From DATGEP01 sp035310125 (lineage in GTDB: Bacteria; Chloroflexota; Ktedonobacteria; Ktedonobacterales; JADMIN01), in NCBI GenBank assembly GCA_035310125.1, contig DATGEP010000343.1, forward strand, positions 1-37,900: a stretch of DNA of 37,900 nucleotides, read 5' to 3'. Below are positions 8,342 to 15,557 of this stretch, one piece after another (the first letter of the stretch is position 1; the number at the start of each line of letters is the position of its first letter). Below the pieces are notes generated by a model. It saw only the letters and a program-made list of their open reading frames with translations. It ran no database searches and was not told the origin of the DNA. The position numbers and the translations under genes were made by a program.

Positions 8342-8363
8342 GTAGAGGCGTCCGGTGAACGCC
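8342..8363. repeat. Dispersed hairpin repeat, copy 2 (diverged)
   Basis: GTAGAGGCGTCCGGTGAACG plus CC. It differs from the copy at 12941-12962 by two bases (G to A in the head and G to A in the right arm), which weakens the stem. It lies between the MFS gene and the aminotransferase gene. Confidence 0.65.
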
Positions 8364-8510
8364 CGCCGCCTCGCGTCGTGTGCGCCTCCCCAGACGTGGT
8401 ATGTGACGTTGTTGAGAGGAAGGATGGTTGACGTTCCGCGGGCCAGCGACTACGATGCGAAATGCCGGCATCCTGCCGGTCCTGAGCTGGTCGCACCCAC
8501 CATGTATGAC

Positions 8511-8528
8511 ATTGCCACCGGCGGCAAT
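8511..8528 (+). promoter_or_regulatory. 18-base palindromic operator candidate
   Basis: ATTGCCACCGGCGGCAAT is symmetric at all but one of its nine base-pair positions. It ends 14 bases before the TGGAG ribosome binding site (8543-8547) of the class V aminotransferase gene, where a repressor or leader hairpin would act. No regulator gene is adjacent. Confidence 0.45.
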
Positions 8529-8554
8529 ACGACCAACTGCACTGGAGCGTTCAT

Positions 8555-10072
8555 ATGTCGTATCCCCACTCCGCTTCCATCTCCTCCGATAGTGTCGAAC
8601 ACGGCGGCGCCGTGCCCGGCTCCGACGATGCCAGCGCGCCCGCGTCTCTGGCAGCCGCCGAAGCCGCGTTTTGTCGCTACTATCCGGCCTACGAGCGCAC
8701 CCGCGCGTTGGATTCGCTGCGTGCCACCGAGTACGCGCGCCTGGACCGCGCCGGCCACATCTACCTGGACTACACCGGCGGCGGACTGTACGCGGATTCG
8801 CAGGTTCGCGCCCACATGGATCTGCTGCTTGGCAACGTCTTCGGCAACCCCCACTCGACCAACCCGACCTCGCTTGCCATGACACATCTCGTGGATGCCG
8901 CCCGCGCCTCCGTGCTCGACTTCTTTCACGCGTCGCCCGACGAATACGCCGTCATCTTCACGCAGAATGCCAGCGGCGCGCTCAAGCTGGTGGGCGAATC
9001 GTACCCCTTTGCGCCAGGCGGACGTTACCTCTTGACGTTCGACAACCACAACTCCGTCAACGGCATCCGCGAGTTCGCCCGCGCGCACGGGGCGGAGGTC
9101 ACATACGCGCCCGTTCTGCCGCCGGATATGTACATGGACGACGAGAAGCTGGCGGCGTACCTCGACGCCGCGGATTCCAGCGCGCATAACCTCTTCGCCT
9201 ATCCCGCGCAGTCGAATTTTTCCGGCGTGCAGCATTCGCTGGAATGGATCGCGCGCGCGCAGGCGCTCGGCTGGGATGTGCTGCTCGATGCCGCCGCTTT
9301 CGTGCCAACCAATGTCCTTGACCTCAGCTGCTACCATCCCGACTTCGTGACGCTTTCCTTCTACAAAATCTGCGGCTACCCGACCGGCGTCGGCGCGCTG
9401 ATCGCTCGCAAGTCCGCGCTGGCGAAGCTGCACCGCCCCTGGTTTGCCGGCGGCACGATCTCCGTCGCGTCCGTGCAGGGCAACCGCTACTACCTGCACG
9501 AAGGCAGTGAGGGCTTCGAAGACGGCACCGTCAACTACCTCACTCTCCCCGCCGTGGAGATTGGTCTGCGGCACATCGCCGCCATCGGGCTGGATACCAT
9601 CCATACGCGCGTCCACTGCCTGACCGGCTGGCTGCTGGACACCCTGACTGCCCTGCGCCACAGCAACGGCGCGCCCCTGCTCCACATCTACGGCCCTGTG
9701 ACCACGCACCGCCGCGGCGGCACGATAACCCTGAACTTCTACGACCCCGAAGGCATGTTCCTGGACCACCGGCTGGTCGAGCGCCGCGCCAATGCCGTTA
9801 ACATCTCACTGCGCACCGGCTGCTTCTGCAATCCCGGCGGCGGTGAGCTGGCGCTGGGCATCTCCGCCGAAGAGCTGAGCACCTGTTTCATCCGTCACAA
9901 CGACCGGCTCACGCTGGACGAGTTCCGCCGCTGCATAGACGACAAGAGCACCGGCGCGGTACGCATCTCCACCGGTCTCGTCACCACCTTCGCCGATGTG
10001 TACGCCTTCGCCCAGTTCGCCGCAACCTTTCTCGATAAGCGCGCACATGATCTCTGGAGTGACCTGGCTTAG
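8555..10072 (+). CDS. Class V aminotransferase, molybdenum cofactor sulfurase-like
   Basis: PLP enzyme of 505 residues in the cysteine desulfurase superfamily. Motifs match the N-terminal domain of MOCOS/ABA3-type sulfurases better than IscS/SufS: YLDYTGGGLY 70-79, NPHST 98-102, ALKLVGE 142-148, NHNSVNGIRE 164-173, the PLP lysine K271 in SFYKICGYPTG, FEDGT 321-325 and RTGCFCNPGG 420-429 with candidate persulfide cysteines C423 and C425. It lacks the C-terminal MOSC domain, as many bacterial homologues do. The predicted role is taking sulfur from cysteine and delivering it to a cofactor or protein acceptor. xdhC, about 9.5 kb downstream, fits a molybdo-hydroxylase maturation role, but that link is inferred. 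TGGAG at 8543-8547 supports the start. Confidence 0.82.
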   Translation: MSYPHSASISSDSVEHGGAVPGSDDASAPASLAAAEAAFCRYYPAYERTRALDSLRATEYARLDRAGHIYLDYTGGGLYADSQVRAHMDLLLGNVFGNPHSTNPTSLAMTHLVDAARASVLDFFHASPDEYAVIFTQNASGALKLVGESYPFAPGGRYLLTFDNHNSVNGIREFARAHGAEVTYAPVLPPDMYMDDEKLAAYLDAADSSAHNLFAYPAQSNFSGVQHSLEWIARAQALGWDVLLDAAAFVPTNVLDLSCYHPDFVTLSFYKICGYPTGVGALIARKSALAKLHRPWFAGGTISVASVQGNRYYLHEGSEGFEDGTVNYLTLPAVEIGLRHIAAIGLDTIHTRVHCLTGWLLDTLTALRHSNGAPLLHIYGPVTTHRRGGTITLNFYDPEGMFLDHRLVERRANAVNISLRTGCFCNPGGGELALGISAEELSTCFIRHNDRLTLDEFRRCIDDKSTGAVRISTGLVTTFADVYAFAQFAATFLDKRAHDLWSDLA

Positions 10073-10102
10073 CCGTCAGGTATGAATTGTGCTGGCTACG
10101 TC

Positions 10103-10120
10103 CTCATTGTCTCAATGAGA
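10103..10120 (+). promoter_or_regulatory. Palindromic operator candidate containing TCTCAATGAGA
   Basis: CTCATTG (10103-10109) and CAATGAG (10113-10119) flank TCT as a perfect 7-base inverted repeat. The right half reads TCTCAATGAGA (10110-10120). Its reverse complement, TCTCATTGAGA, occurs at 17432-17442 in the promoter region of another uncharacterised gene, which suggests a shared regulator. It lies 34 bases before the ATG at 10154. Confidence 0.45.
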
Positions 10121-10153
10121 GTAACCGGGTGAACGAGTATCAGGGAGGTCCAT

Positions 10154-11029
10154 ATGGCGGTGAGATTGAACGCGCCCACGGGCGAGCGGCCACCACTCAT
10201 CACCGAGAAAATCGCCGCGTTCGACGCGATGCGTGCCGAGTTTGAGTCGTGTTTTGCCTACGTGGTGGCGATGCATGGCCAGAAACGCTTCTCAGAAGTT
10301 ACTGTGGGATCTACAGTGCTCTACCTTCATGCGCTCTGGATCTGCGATTGCAAAGACCACCTGCTCAGTGTGCCACGCACCACCGGGCGCTACGAGGGCA
10401 GGCGCTGCCTCGAATTGCTGCGTGATTGGCAGCACGGCGAAACGGCGGCGGTCATCTGGTTCCTCCAGCAAAAGCTGGATCTTGTGGACTTTGCCGGCCT
10501 CACCCGCCAGCGGCAGGAGGCCATCGGCGCGGGGAAGATGGCTCTGGCTGAGCGGTTGTCACATGGGCGGGCCATTTTGATGGACCGGGGATCGAACCTG
10601 CATACCGCGCTGGAGGCAATCTTCGCGCTCCCAGACGACGAGCTGATGCACCAGGTGCGGGCCGCTTGCGTTCGCTATGGACACACGCCCGACGAGATTC
10701 CCGCCCAGCTCGCCGCCTACAACAACCCGACCTATTCGTATGTGCCGCACCCACACCTGGCCCAGCACAATATGCTGGTGATGAACATGCTCGGCGTGCG
10801 CGTGATGGCGGACCCCGCCGATCTGCCGGGCCACCGCACAATGGCGGTAGAAGTACCCGACCTGCCCGCCGCACCCTACGCGCAGGAGGTCATCGCCGCT
10901 GAAATGGACCTCTCCGGACTGTGGCACAACAATCCAGCGGCCCGTAGACTCGCCAACCCGCCCGCGGCCAACCCACCGCCAGCTAACCAACCGCCGGCAG
11001 TCTCGGAGAGCGCCGCCGCGTCCAGCTAA
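10154..11029 (+). CDS. Uncharacterised protein with Pro/Ala-rich tail
   Basis: A 291-residue soluble-looking protein that I do not recognise. Residues 1-170 are predicted largely helical, with aromatic and cysteine residues in ALWICDCKDHLL near 60-71. The segment NPTYSYVPHPHLAQHNMLVMNMLGVRVM (start near 191) contains several His residues. The last 30 residues are low complexity (NPPAANPPPANQPPA). AGGGAGGT at 10142-10149 gives a strong ribosome binding site four bases before the ATG. A palindrome at 10103-10119 may regulate it. Its stop codon overlaps the stop of the convergent response regulator by two bases, so there is no room for a terminator between the two. Confidence 0.75.
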   Translation: MAVRLNAPTGERPPLITEKIAAFDAMRAEFESCFAYVVAMHGQKRFSEVTVGSTVLYLHALWICDCKDHLLSVPRTTGRYEGRRCLELLRDWQHGETAAVIWFLQQKLDLVDFAGLTRQRQEAIGAGKMALAERLSHGRAILMDRGSNLHTALEAIFALPDDELMHQVRAACVRYGHTPDEIPAQLAAYNNPTYSYVPHPHLAQHNMLVMNMLGVRVMADPADLPGHRTMAVEVPDLPAAPYAQEVIAAEMDLSGLWHNNPAARRLANPPAANPPPANQPPAVSESAAASS

Positions 11030-12327
11030 TGGGCCGCCGTGTCGAGCAAGGTCGCGGTATGCGTCTGGATGGCGCTGAGCGCGGCTTCATACCCGGCATC
11101 GTGCGGCAGCACGAGCGCGAGCAACGCGCTGCGTTCGGCGTGAGCGACGCGCCGCACCACCAGCAGCCGGTTGCTCGTGGTGATGCGTATCTCGTCGAGC
11201 GAGCCCAGGTCGGCGACGAGCAGCGCGCGTGCGGTTGCCAGCGCCGCCGTTGAGAGATGCGTGTACGCGCCGGCCGGCAGGTCGTTGGTATCGCGCACGG
11301 CATGGGCAACCACCCCCCCGTCGGTCCTCAGGAACGCGACAACGTTGGGCGCGGGCAGATCGCGTCCCAGTGCGGTCAGCGCGTCTATCAGCGCGGGATT
11401 GCCCACCAGTGGCGGCATGAGTGGGCCTGAGACTGGCGGCGCCAATGGCCCGCTTCCCACAAACCGTGGCGCCTGGGTGGTGCTGGGTGCGACCGTAGCA
11501 GCGGGGCCGAATGTGTTGTATGGCGCCTGGGCTTCCACTGTAGGTGACCCGGTCCGGTTCGCGCTGGCCGGACCAGCAGTCGCGGAAAGGGTGCCGGTGG
11601 AAAGTGATGGCAGCGGGCGCGTGCCGGGAGTGGGTCGGTTTTCGCGCTGCGCCAGCGCCGTATGCAGCAGGCGCGAAACGGGCTGCGAAACGTTGCGTTG
11701 GGTTCGCCCATCCCAGGCGAGCGGCTGCATGTGTGCGCTGCGGGGGGCGCTGAGAGCCAGGAACGCCTCGTCGCCGCGCAGGGAATTTGTCTCGGCCCAA
11801 TAGAGCTCGCCGTGTACAAAGCGCAGCGTGCCGGAATTCCCGTTGCTTTGCACCGTCAGCGCGATATCGCGCCGGCTCAAATTGATGACACGGGCAACTT
11901 CGAGCAGATCATAGCTGTCGCTCGCGCTCGAAGCGGGCCGCTCAGCCGTCGCGAGCCGCTGCAGCTCACCTTTGAGGGTGCGCAAGTCGAAAGGCTTTAT
12001 CAGGTACGCGACCACGCCGCCGCGCAGCGCCTCTTCGCGAGCCGTGGGTGACCCGAACGCCGTCATCATGATCACGCGCGCCTGCGGTTGGTACTGGCGC
12101 AGCCACTGAAGGAGCTCAAATCCGTCCATGTCGGGCATCTTCACATCGCTGATGACACAGTCGTAGCGGCTCTCCTGAATGAGACGCTGCGCCTCCTTGC
12201 CAGTCAGCGCGCCGTCAGAGACATAGCCATCTTTGCGCAGCGAATTCACCAGGCTCCAGTTGAGATTTTGCTCGTCGTCCACCACCAGCACTCGCCACGT
12301 ACGCCGCTCCGTTGCCGCAGACGTCAT
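11026..12327 (-). CDS. Response regulator: receiver, PATAN/DUF4388 and Roadblock/LC7 domains
   Basis: A 433-residue signalling protein. The receiver domain (about 11-125) has the acid pair DDE at 17-19, phospho-acceptor D61 in SDVKMPD, T89 and K111 in LIKPF, so phosphotransfer residues are intact. A DUF4388/PATAN-like domain follows (about 128-215: LLEVARVINLSRRDIALTVQ, then GTLRFVHGELYWAET). A Pro/Ser/Thr-rich linker and a C-terminal domain resembling Roadblock/LC7 (about 310-433) complete it. No DNA-binding domain is seen, so output is probably by protein contact, perhaps with small GTPases or chemotaxis-like machinery. Start 12327 is chosen because GGGAGGA lies about seven bases upstream; the frame stays open to 12768, but that part has no homology-like sequence. 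No histidine kinase is adjacent. Confidence 0.85.
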   Translation of the reverse strand: MTSAATERRTWRVLVVDDEQNLNWSLVNSLRKDGYVSDGALTGKEAQRLIQESRYDCVISDVKMPDMDGFELLQWLRQYQPQARVIMMTAFGSPTAREEALRGGVVAYLIKPFDLRTLKGELQRLATAERPASSASDSYDLLEVARVINLSRRDIALTVQSNGNSGTLRFVHGELYWAETNSLRGDEAFLALSAPRSAHMQPLAWDGRTQRNVSQPVSRLLHTALAQRENRPTPGTRPLPSLSTGTLSATAGPASANRTGSPTVEAQAPYNTFGPAATVAPSTTQAPRFVGSGPLAPPVSGPLMPPLVGNPALIDALTALGRDLPAPNVVAFLRTDGGVVAHAVRDTNDLPAGAYTHLSTAALATARALLVADLGSLDEIRITTSNRLLVVRRVAHAERSALLALVLPHDAGYEAALSAIQTHTATLLDTAAH

Positions 12328-12409
12328 TGCGCTATCCTCCCGCACCCACTGCCGGACCGAGTTCGTGTGACCAGGCTCGCATGAGCGTGTATGGCCTGCG
12401 CACAGCTTC

Positions 12410-12415
12410 AGTATA
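12410..12415 (-). promoter_or_regulatory. -10 element for the response regulator gene
   Basis: TATACT on the minus strand (12415 to 12410) would start a transcript near 12403 with a leader of about 75 bases before the ATG. The -35 region (TGGCGT) is weak. Confidence 0.3.
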
Positions 12416-12581
12416 CGCGGCGCGTTTACTTCACGCCAGTGATGTATGCGACAACGAACTTGTGTACCGATGCGTATCTCGCAACCCGCAATTCGGGTAG
12501 CGCTCCGCGATTGCGCGCCCGAATTGAGCTCGCTTGCCCGCATGCTCCATCCACGACCGAGGCCAGCCATCGCCACGCGCT

Positions 12582-12818
12582 TCAGTACTCCTGCTCCCGC
12601 AGCCATTCTTCGATGCCGGCATTCACGCCAGGATAGTTGGGCGCTCCCTCCCAGACCATCCCGCCAATATCCAGCGCCCGCACGAATAAACGGCTGAAAT
12701 CGTCCTGCCTCATCTCGATCCAGCCCTGCTCTTTGACCCATCGGGCGACATACGGCAATCTGGTACACACTCGTGTCCTCACCTGACCGTATGTGACCGT
12801 GGCGCCGCCCTGTCTCAT
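12582..12818 (-). CDS. Small uncharacterised protein
   Basis: A 78-residue product. The C-terminal half, WIEMRQDDFSRLFVRALDIG then GMVWEGAPNYP and IEEWLREQE, reads like a short beta-strand/helix fold seen in small conserved bacterial proteins with a V/I-W-E-G and Y-x(2-3)-D/N-E core. I cannot name the family. The start is uncertain: the most upstream ATG (12818) has only a weak GAGG, and an internal ATG at 12713 would begin at MRQDDF but cut off the preceding W-I-E strand. It precedes the response regulator gene on the same strand with a 254-base gap, so they are probably not one transcript. Confidence 0.5.
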   Translation of the reverse strand: MRQGGATVTYGQVRTRVCTRLPYVARWVKEQGWIEMRQDDFSRLFVRALDIGGMVWEGAPNYPGVNAGIEEWLREQEY

Positions 12819-12900
12819 GCGCTACGCTGCCTCATGGAGCATCCACCGTCTCGTTTGGAGAGGGAGCGACAATGAGCACAGCACGCATTTTTGCCACAGC

Positions 12901-13214
12901 GGCAGAATCGGCAACCCCAATCATCTATCTCGCCGCACGTGTAGGGGCGTCCGGTGGACGCCCACCTCATCCCAGGCCGCAATCTCAGATTCCGGCAGAA
13001 TCGGCAACCAATTCTTGTATTCCGGCAGAATCGGCAACCGATTCTCATCTCCCGAATCCGAGATCCCGGCAGAATCGGCAACCGCCTCCCGCTGCCTCTC
13101 CCCGCCTCTTCGCGCACGCTGTAGGGGCGCTGCCTGCTGCGCCCGCCGGAAGTGAGAACCCCTTACCCGGCAGAATCGGCAACCGATTCTCAGGTTTCGG
13201 CAGAATCGGCAACC
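12901..13214. repeat. Six-copy hairpin repeat, unit GGCAGAATCGGCAACC
   Basis: Exact copies start at 12901, 12994, 13024, 13068, 13169 and 13199, all in the same orientation, with spacings of 93, 30, 44, 101 and 30 bases. In copies 3 and 5 the flank continues as GATTCT, making AGAATCGG-CAA-CCGATTCT, an 8-base perfect stem (13027-13045 and 13172-13190). Copy 2 has one mismatch in the stem. A C precedes nearly every copy. The spacing is irregular, so this is not a CRISPR array. Confidence 0.9.
12941..12962. repeat. Dispersed hairpin repeat, copy 3
   Basis: GTAGGGGCGTCCGGTGGACG plus CC. GGCGTCC and GGACGCC pair around GGT. It is identical to the copy at 4995 over 21 bases. Confidence 0.8.
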
Positions 13215-13220
13215 TCACCC

Positions 13221-13233
13221 TATGATGTAAAAT
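13221..13233 (+). promoter_or_regulatory. Possible -10 region of the aconitase-family gene
   Basis: TATGAT (13221-13226) and TAAAAT (13228-13233) stand side by side in the only AT-rich stretch before the gene, right after the last repeat copy. No good -35 is visible. The leader would be about 60 bases. Confidence 0.35.
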
Positions 13234-13296
13234 GTACATGCGCAACCAGAAGGTCGCGCCCAACCCGTACAACGCAGTACCAAGGAGCATTGATAC

Positions 13297-15279
13297 ATGC
13301 CCACCGAGCACCAGCGGCGCCCCATGACACTGACCCAGAAAATTCTTGCCGCCCACGCCGTCGGCCTTCCGCGTCCCTGGGTCGAAACCGGCGACATGCT
13401 CCAGATCCGCGTGGACTGGACCATCGCGAGTGAGCTTGCTTGGAACGGCATGGATCGCACCTACACGCTGCTCGGCCGGCCCAAGATCGCCAACCCCGCG
13501 CGCTTCTACCTTGCCATAGACCACACCGTTGACCCCGTCACCCTCGCCAATGATCCCCGCACCCGCAAGCTCGCCGACCTTTCCCGTGCTTTCGCCAAAG
13601 AGAGCGGCATTCAACATTTCTACGACGCCAACGTCACCATCATGCACACCCGGTTCTATCGCAACCTCGTGCAGCCCGGCGAAGTCGTCATCGGCGCCGA
13701 CTCCCATACCAGCAGTCACGGCGGCATGGGCGCCCTCGCCATCGGCCTCGGCGGCGCGGATGTCACCACCGCGATGGTCCTCGGCCAGACCTGGATCGAG
13801 GTGCCCGAAGCCATCGCCATCGAATACCAGGGCGATCCCCAATTCGGCATCGGCGGCAAAGATATCGTCCTGCGCACCCTGGGCGCCCTCGGCCGCAATA
13901 CCGTCGCTATGGAGCGCAGCGTCGAGTATCGCGGCACCGCCGCGCGTGGCTTCTCCACCGACATGCGCTTCACCATCTGCAACATGACCGCGGAATTCGG
14001 CGGCCTCAACGGCATCTTCGAGCCGGATGAGCCGGTCGCCGAATGGCTTAGCCGCCGCCGCGGCTACAACGATACCGCGCGCTACTATCGCGCCGACGAC
14101 GACGCGCCCTACGTCGCCCATTACCCCATTGACCTTGCCAACCTCGCGCCACAGGTCGCCAGGCCCTTCTCACCCGACAACGTCTTCGGCGTGGACGAGC
14201 TTACCGGCCAGTCACTCGACGGCGCGTTCGTCGGCGCCTGCACAACCACCGAAGAAGAGCTCGCGCTCGGTGGCCTCGTCCTCGAAGCCGCGCTCGCCGC
14301 CGGCCAAACTCCCAGGGAGATGCCCGCCGGTCGTCGCATTGTCGTCCCCGGCGACCTCATCATTCGCCAGACATTGCAACAGGCCGGCATCTGGTCTATC
14401 TATGAGCAAGCGGGATTCACCGTGGACCCCCCCGGCTGCTCGATGTGTCTGGGTATCGCCAGCCGCAAAGCCGGCAAGGGCGAGGTCTGGCTCAGCTCGC
14501 AGAACCGCAACTTCGAGAACCGCATGGGCGAAGGCTCACTCGCCTGGCTTGCCAGCGCCGCCACCGTCGCCGCCAGCGCCCTCGACATGACCGTCACCGA
14601 CCCGCGCCCGCTTCTCGCCAACATTGATCGCGACCGTTTAGACGCCATCCTCCAGCGCAAACGCACGCGTCCTATTCTGGAAATCACCGTCTCTGAGCCA
14701 GAGATTGTCCTTGCGCCCGCGCGAGCATCCGGCCACCACTCCGGCGCGGCGGGCGGCACAGTGCGTGGCCGTGTCCAGCGTTTCGGCGACTCCGTAGACA
14801 CCGACGCCATCATTCCTGGCGAGTTCTGCCACCTCACCTCGCTCGCCGAGCTGGGCGATAGGTGCTTCTATTACGTCCGTCCGGAGTTCCGTGAGCGATC
14901 CAGGAACGGCGCTACGATTATCGTGGCGGGCGAGGGGTGGGGTAGCGGCAGCTCCCGTGAGCAAGCCGTCTGGGCGCTTCAGGGTATCGGCATCCAGGCG
15001 GTCATTGCCAGGAGTTTCGCCTTCATCCACAAACGCAACCTCGTCAACGAAGCTCTCCCATATCTCATCATCACCGACCCTGCCTTCTACGAGGCCGTCA
15101 ATGATGACGCCGAGCTGGAGATAGACCTTGGCAGCGGCGCCGTCCGTGACATTGCCAGCGGCCAGACATTCCAGGCGCAAGTCGCCACGCCCATGATCCA
15201 GGCGCTACAGGCCGAAGGCGGCCTTGTCAAAGCCGTCCAGCATCACGGCAAAGATGTCTTTGCCGCCCTTACCGCCTGA
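13297..15279 (+). CDS. Fused large/small-subunit aconitase-family hydro-lyase
   Basis: A 660-residue enzyme with both halves of the isopropylmalate dehydratase/aconitase fold in one chain. Large-subunit region: ADSHTSSHGG 134-143 and the 4Fe-4S ligands C315 (GACTTTEEE), C381 and C384 (GCSMCLGI). Small-subunit (swivel) region: DTDAIIPGEF 501-510 and GSGSSREQ 549-556. The reaction class is stereospecific dehydration/rehydration of a hydroxy di- or tricarboxylic acid. The first cysteine motif reads G-A-C-T-T-T instead of the usual G-S-C-T-N, so the substrate may not be citrate or 3-isopropylmalate. No leu or TCA genes are adjacent. AAGGAG at 13282-13287 supports the ATG at 13297; ATG 13324 is possible. 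Confidence 0.87.
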   Translation: MPTEHQRRPMTLTQKILAAHAVGLPRPWVETGDMLQIRVDWTIASELAWNGMDRTYTLLGRPKIANPARFYLAIDHTVDPVTLANDPRTRKLADLSRAFAKESGIQHFYDANVTIMHTRFYRNLVQPGEVVIGADSHTSSHGGMGALAIGLGGADVTTAMVLGQTWIEVPEAIAIEYQGDPQFGIGGKDIVLRTLGALGRNTVAMERSVEYRGTAARGFSTDMRFTICNMTAEFGGLNGIFEPDEPVAEWLSRRRGYNDTARYYRADDDAPYVAHYPIDLANLAPQVARPFSPDNVFGVDELTGQSLDGAFVGACTTTEEELALGGLVLEAALAAGQTPREMPAGRRIVVPGDLIIRQTLQQAGIWSIYEQAGFTVDPPGCSMCLGIASRKAGKGEVWLSSQNRNFENRMGEGSLAWLASAATVAASALDMTVTDPRPLLANIDRDRLDAILQRKRTRPILEITVSEPEIVLAPARASGHHSGAAGGTVRGRVQRFGDSVDTDAIIPGEFCHLTSLAELGDRCFYYVRPEFRERSRNGATIIVAGEGWGSGSSREQAVWALQGIGIQAVIARSFAFIHKRNLVNEALPYLIITDPAFYEAVNDDAELEIDLGSGAVRDIASGQTFQAQVATPMIQALQAEGGLVKAVQHHGKDVFAALTA

Positions 15280-15333
15280 TCCCTTTGCACCCCGTCCCGT
15301 TCCGCCGCTTGCGCCACCGTCAGATACCCGACT

Positions 15334-15356
15334 CCCCTCTCCCCGTGGGAGAGGGG
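15334..15356. repeat. Perfect 10-base-stem hairpin, REP-like
   Basis: CCCCTCTCCC (15334-15343) and GGGAGAGGGG (15347-15356) flank CGT, followed by ccgggggtgaggtccc. It could stop or stabilise the preceding transcript, but lacks a T-run. A related hairpin with the same 3' tail lies at 15485-15515. Confidence 0.7.
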
Positions 15357-15484
15357 CCGGGGGTGAGGTCCCAAGTCTGTCCCTTCGGCCAGTGTGCCGC
15401 CGTCCTCCTTCCGGGTACACTGGCCTCAGCATCCTCTCGTTTGCGCCGTAGTGCCTTGCCGCCTCATCGCTACACCTTCGCCAG

Positions 15485-15515
15485 CGGCCCCTTCTCCGTG
15501 TGCGGAGCGGGGCCG
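15485..15515. repeat. Second REP-like hairpin with shared tail
   Basis: CGGCCCC-tt-CTCCG, loop tgtg, CGGAG-c-GGGGCCG. It is followed by gggtgaggtccc, as is the hairpin at 15334-15356 (gggggtgaggtccc), and then by a second ggggtgaggt. This suggests two diverged copies of one element in the 278-base gap before the Rieske gene. Confidence 0.55.
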
Positions 15516-15557
15516 GGGTGAGGTCCCAGGGGTGAGGTTTCCCCAGGAGGAACCGTC

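Larger units (their letters stand above)
8246..8554 (+). other. Intergenic region with one dispersed repeat and two palindromes
   Basis: No gene is supported here. It holds the dispersed hairpin repeat copy at 8342-8363, a hairpin CCGGCA-tcc-TGCCGG at 8465-8479, and an 18-base near-perfect palindrome at 8511-8528 just before the ribosome binding site of the next gene. Confidence 0.6.
12819..13296. other. Repeat-rich intergenic region upstream of the aconitase-family gene
   Basis: No convincing gene. It contains six copies of the 16-base unit GGCAGAATCGGCAACC (12901-13214), one dispersed GTAGGGGCG-type hairpin at 12941-12962, and a related hairpin at 13121-13144 (GGGCGC and GCGCCC arms). Short open frames exist because the repeats read through, but copies fall in different frames, so coding is unlikely. 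Confidence 0.7.

Noticed and set aside
8450..9769. 439-residue minus-strand open frame
   Set aside because: It is fully antisense to the aminotransferase gene, whose motifs are clear; long antisense frames are common in GC-rich DNA.
12328..12768. N-terminal extension of the response regulator to 12768
   Set aside because: The extra 147 residues do not resemble a domain, a strong ribosome binding site precedes ATG 12327, and a -10 element lies inside the extension.
12901..13214. CRISPR array
   Set aside because: Six perfect repeats, but the core is only 16 bases, spacing varies from 30 to 101, part of the flanks also repeat, and no cas genes are present.
12793..13225. Coding sequence made of repeated GRIGN or PAESAT peptides
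   Set aside because: The repeat copies fall in different frames, the spacing is not a multiple of three throughout, and no ribosome binding site or family match is seen.
13045..14121. 358-residue minus-strand open frame
   Set aside because: It is antisense to the aconitase-family gene and to the repeat region, with no family-like motifs.
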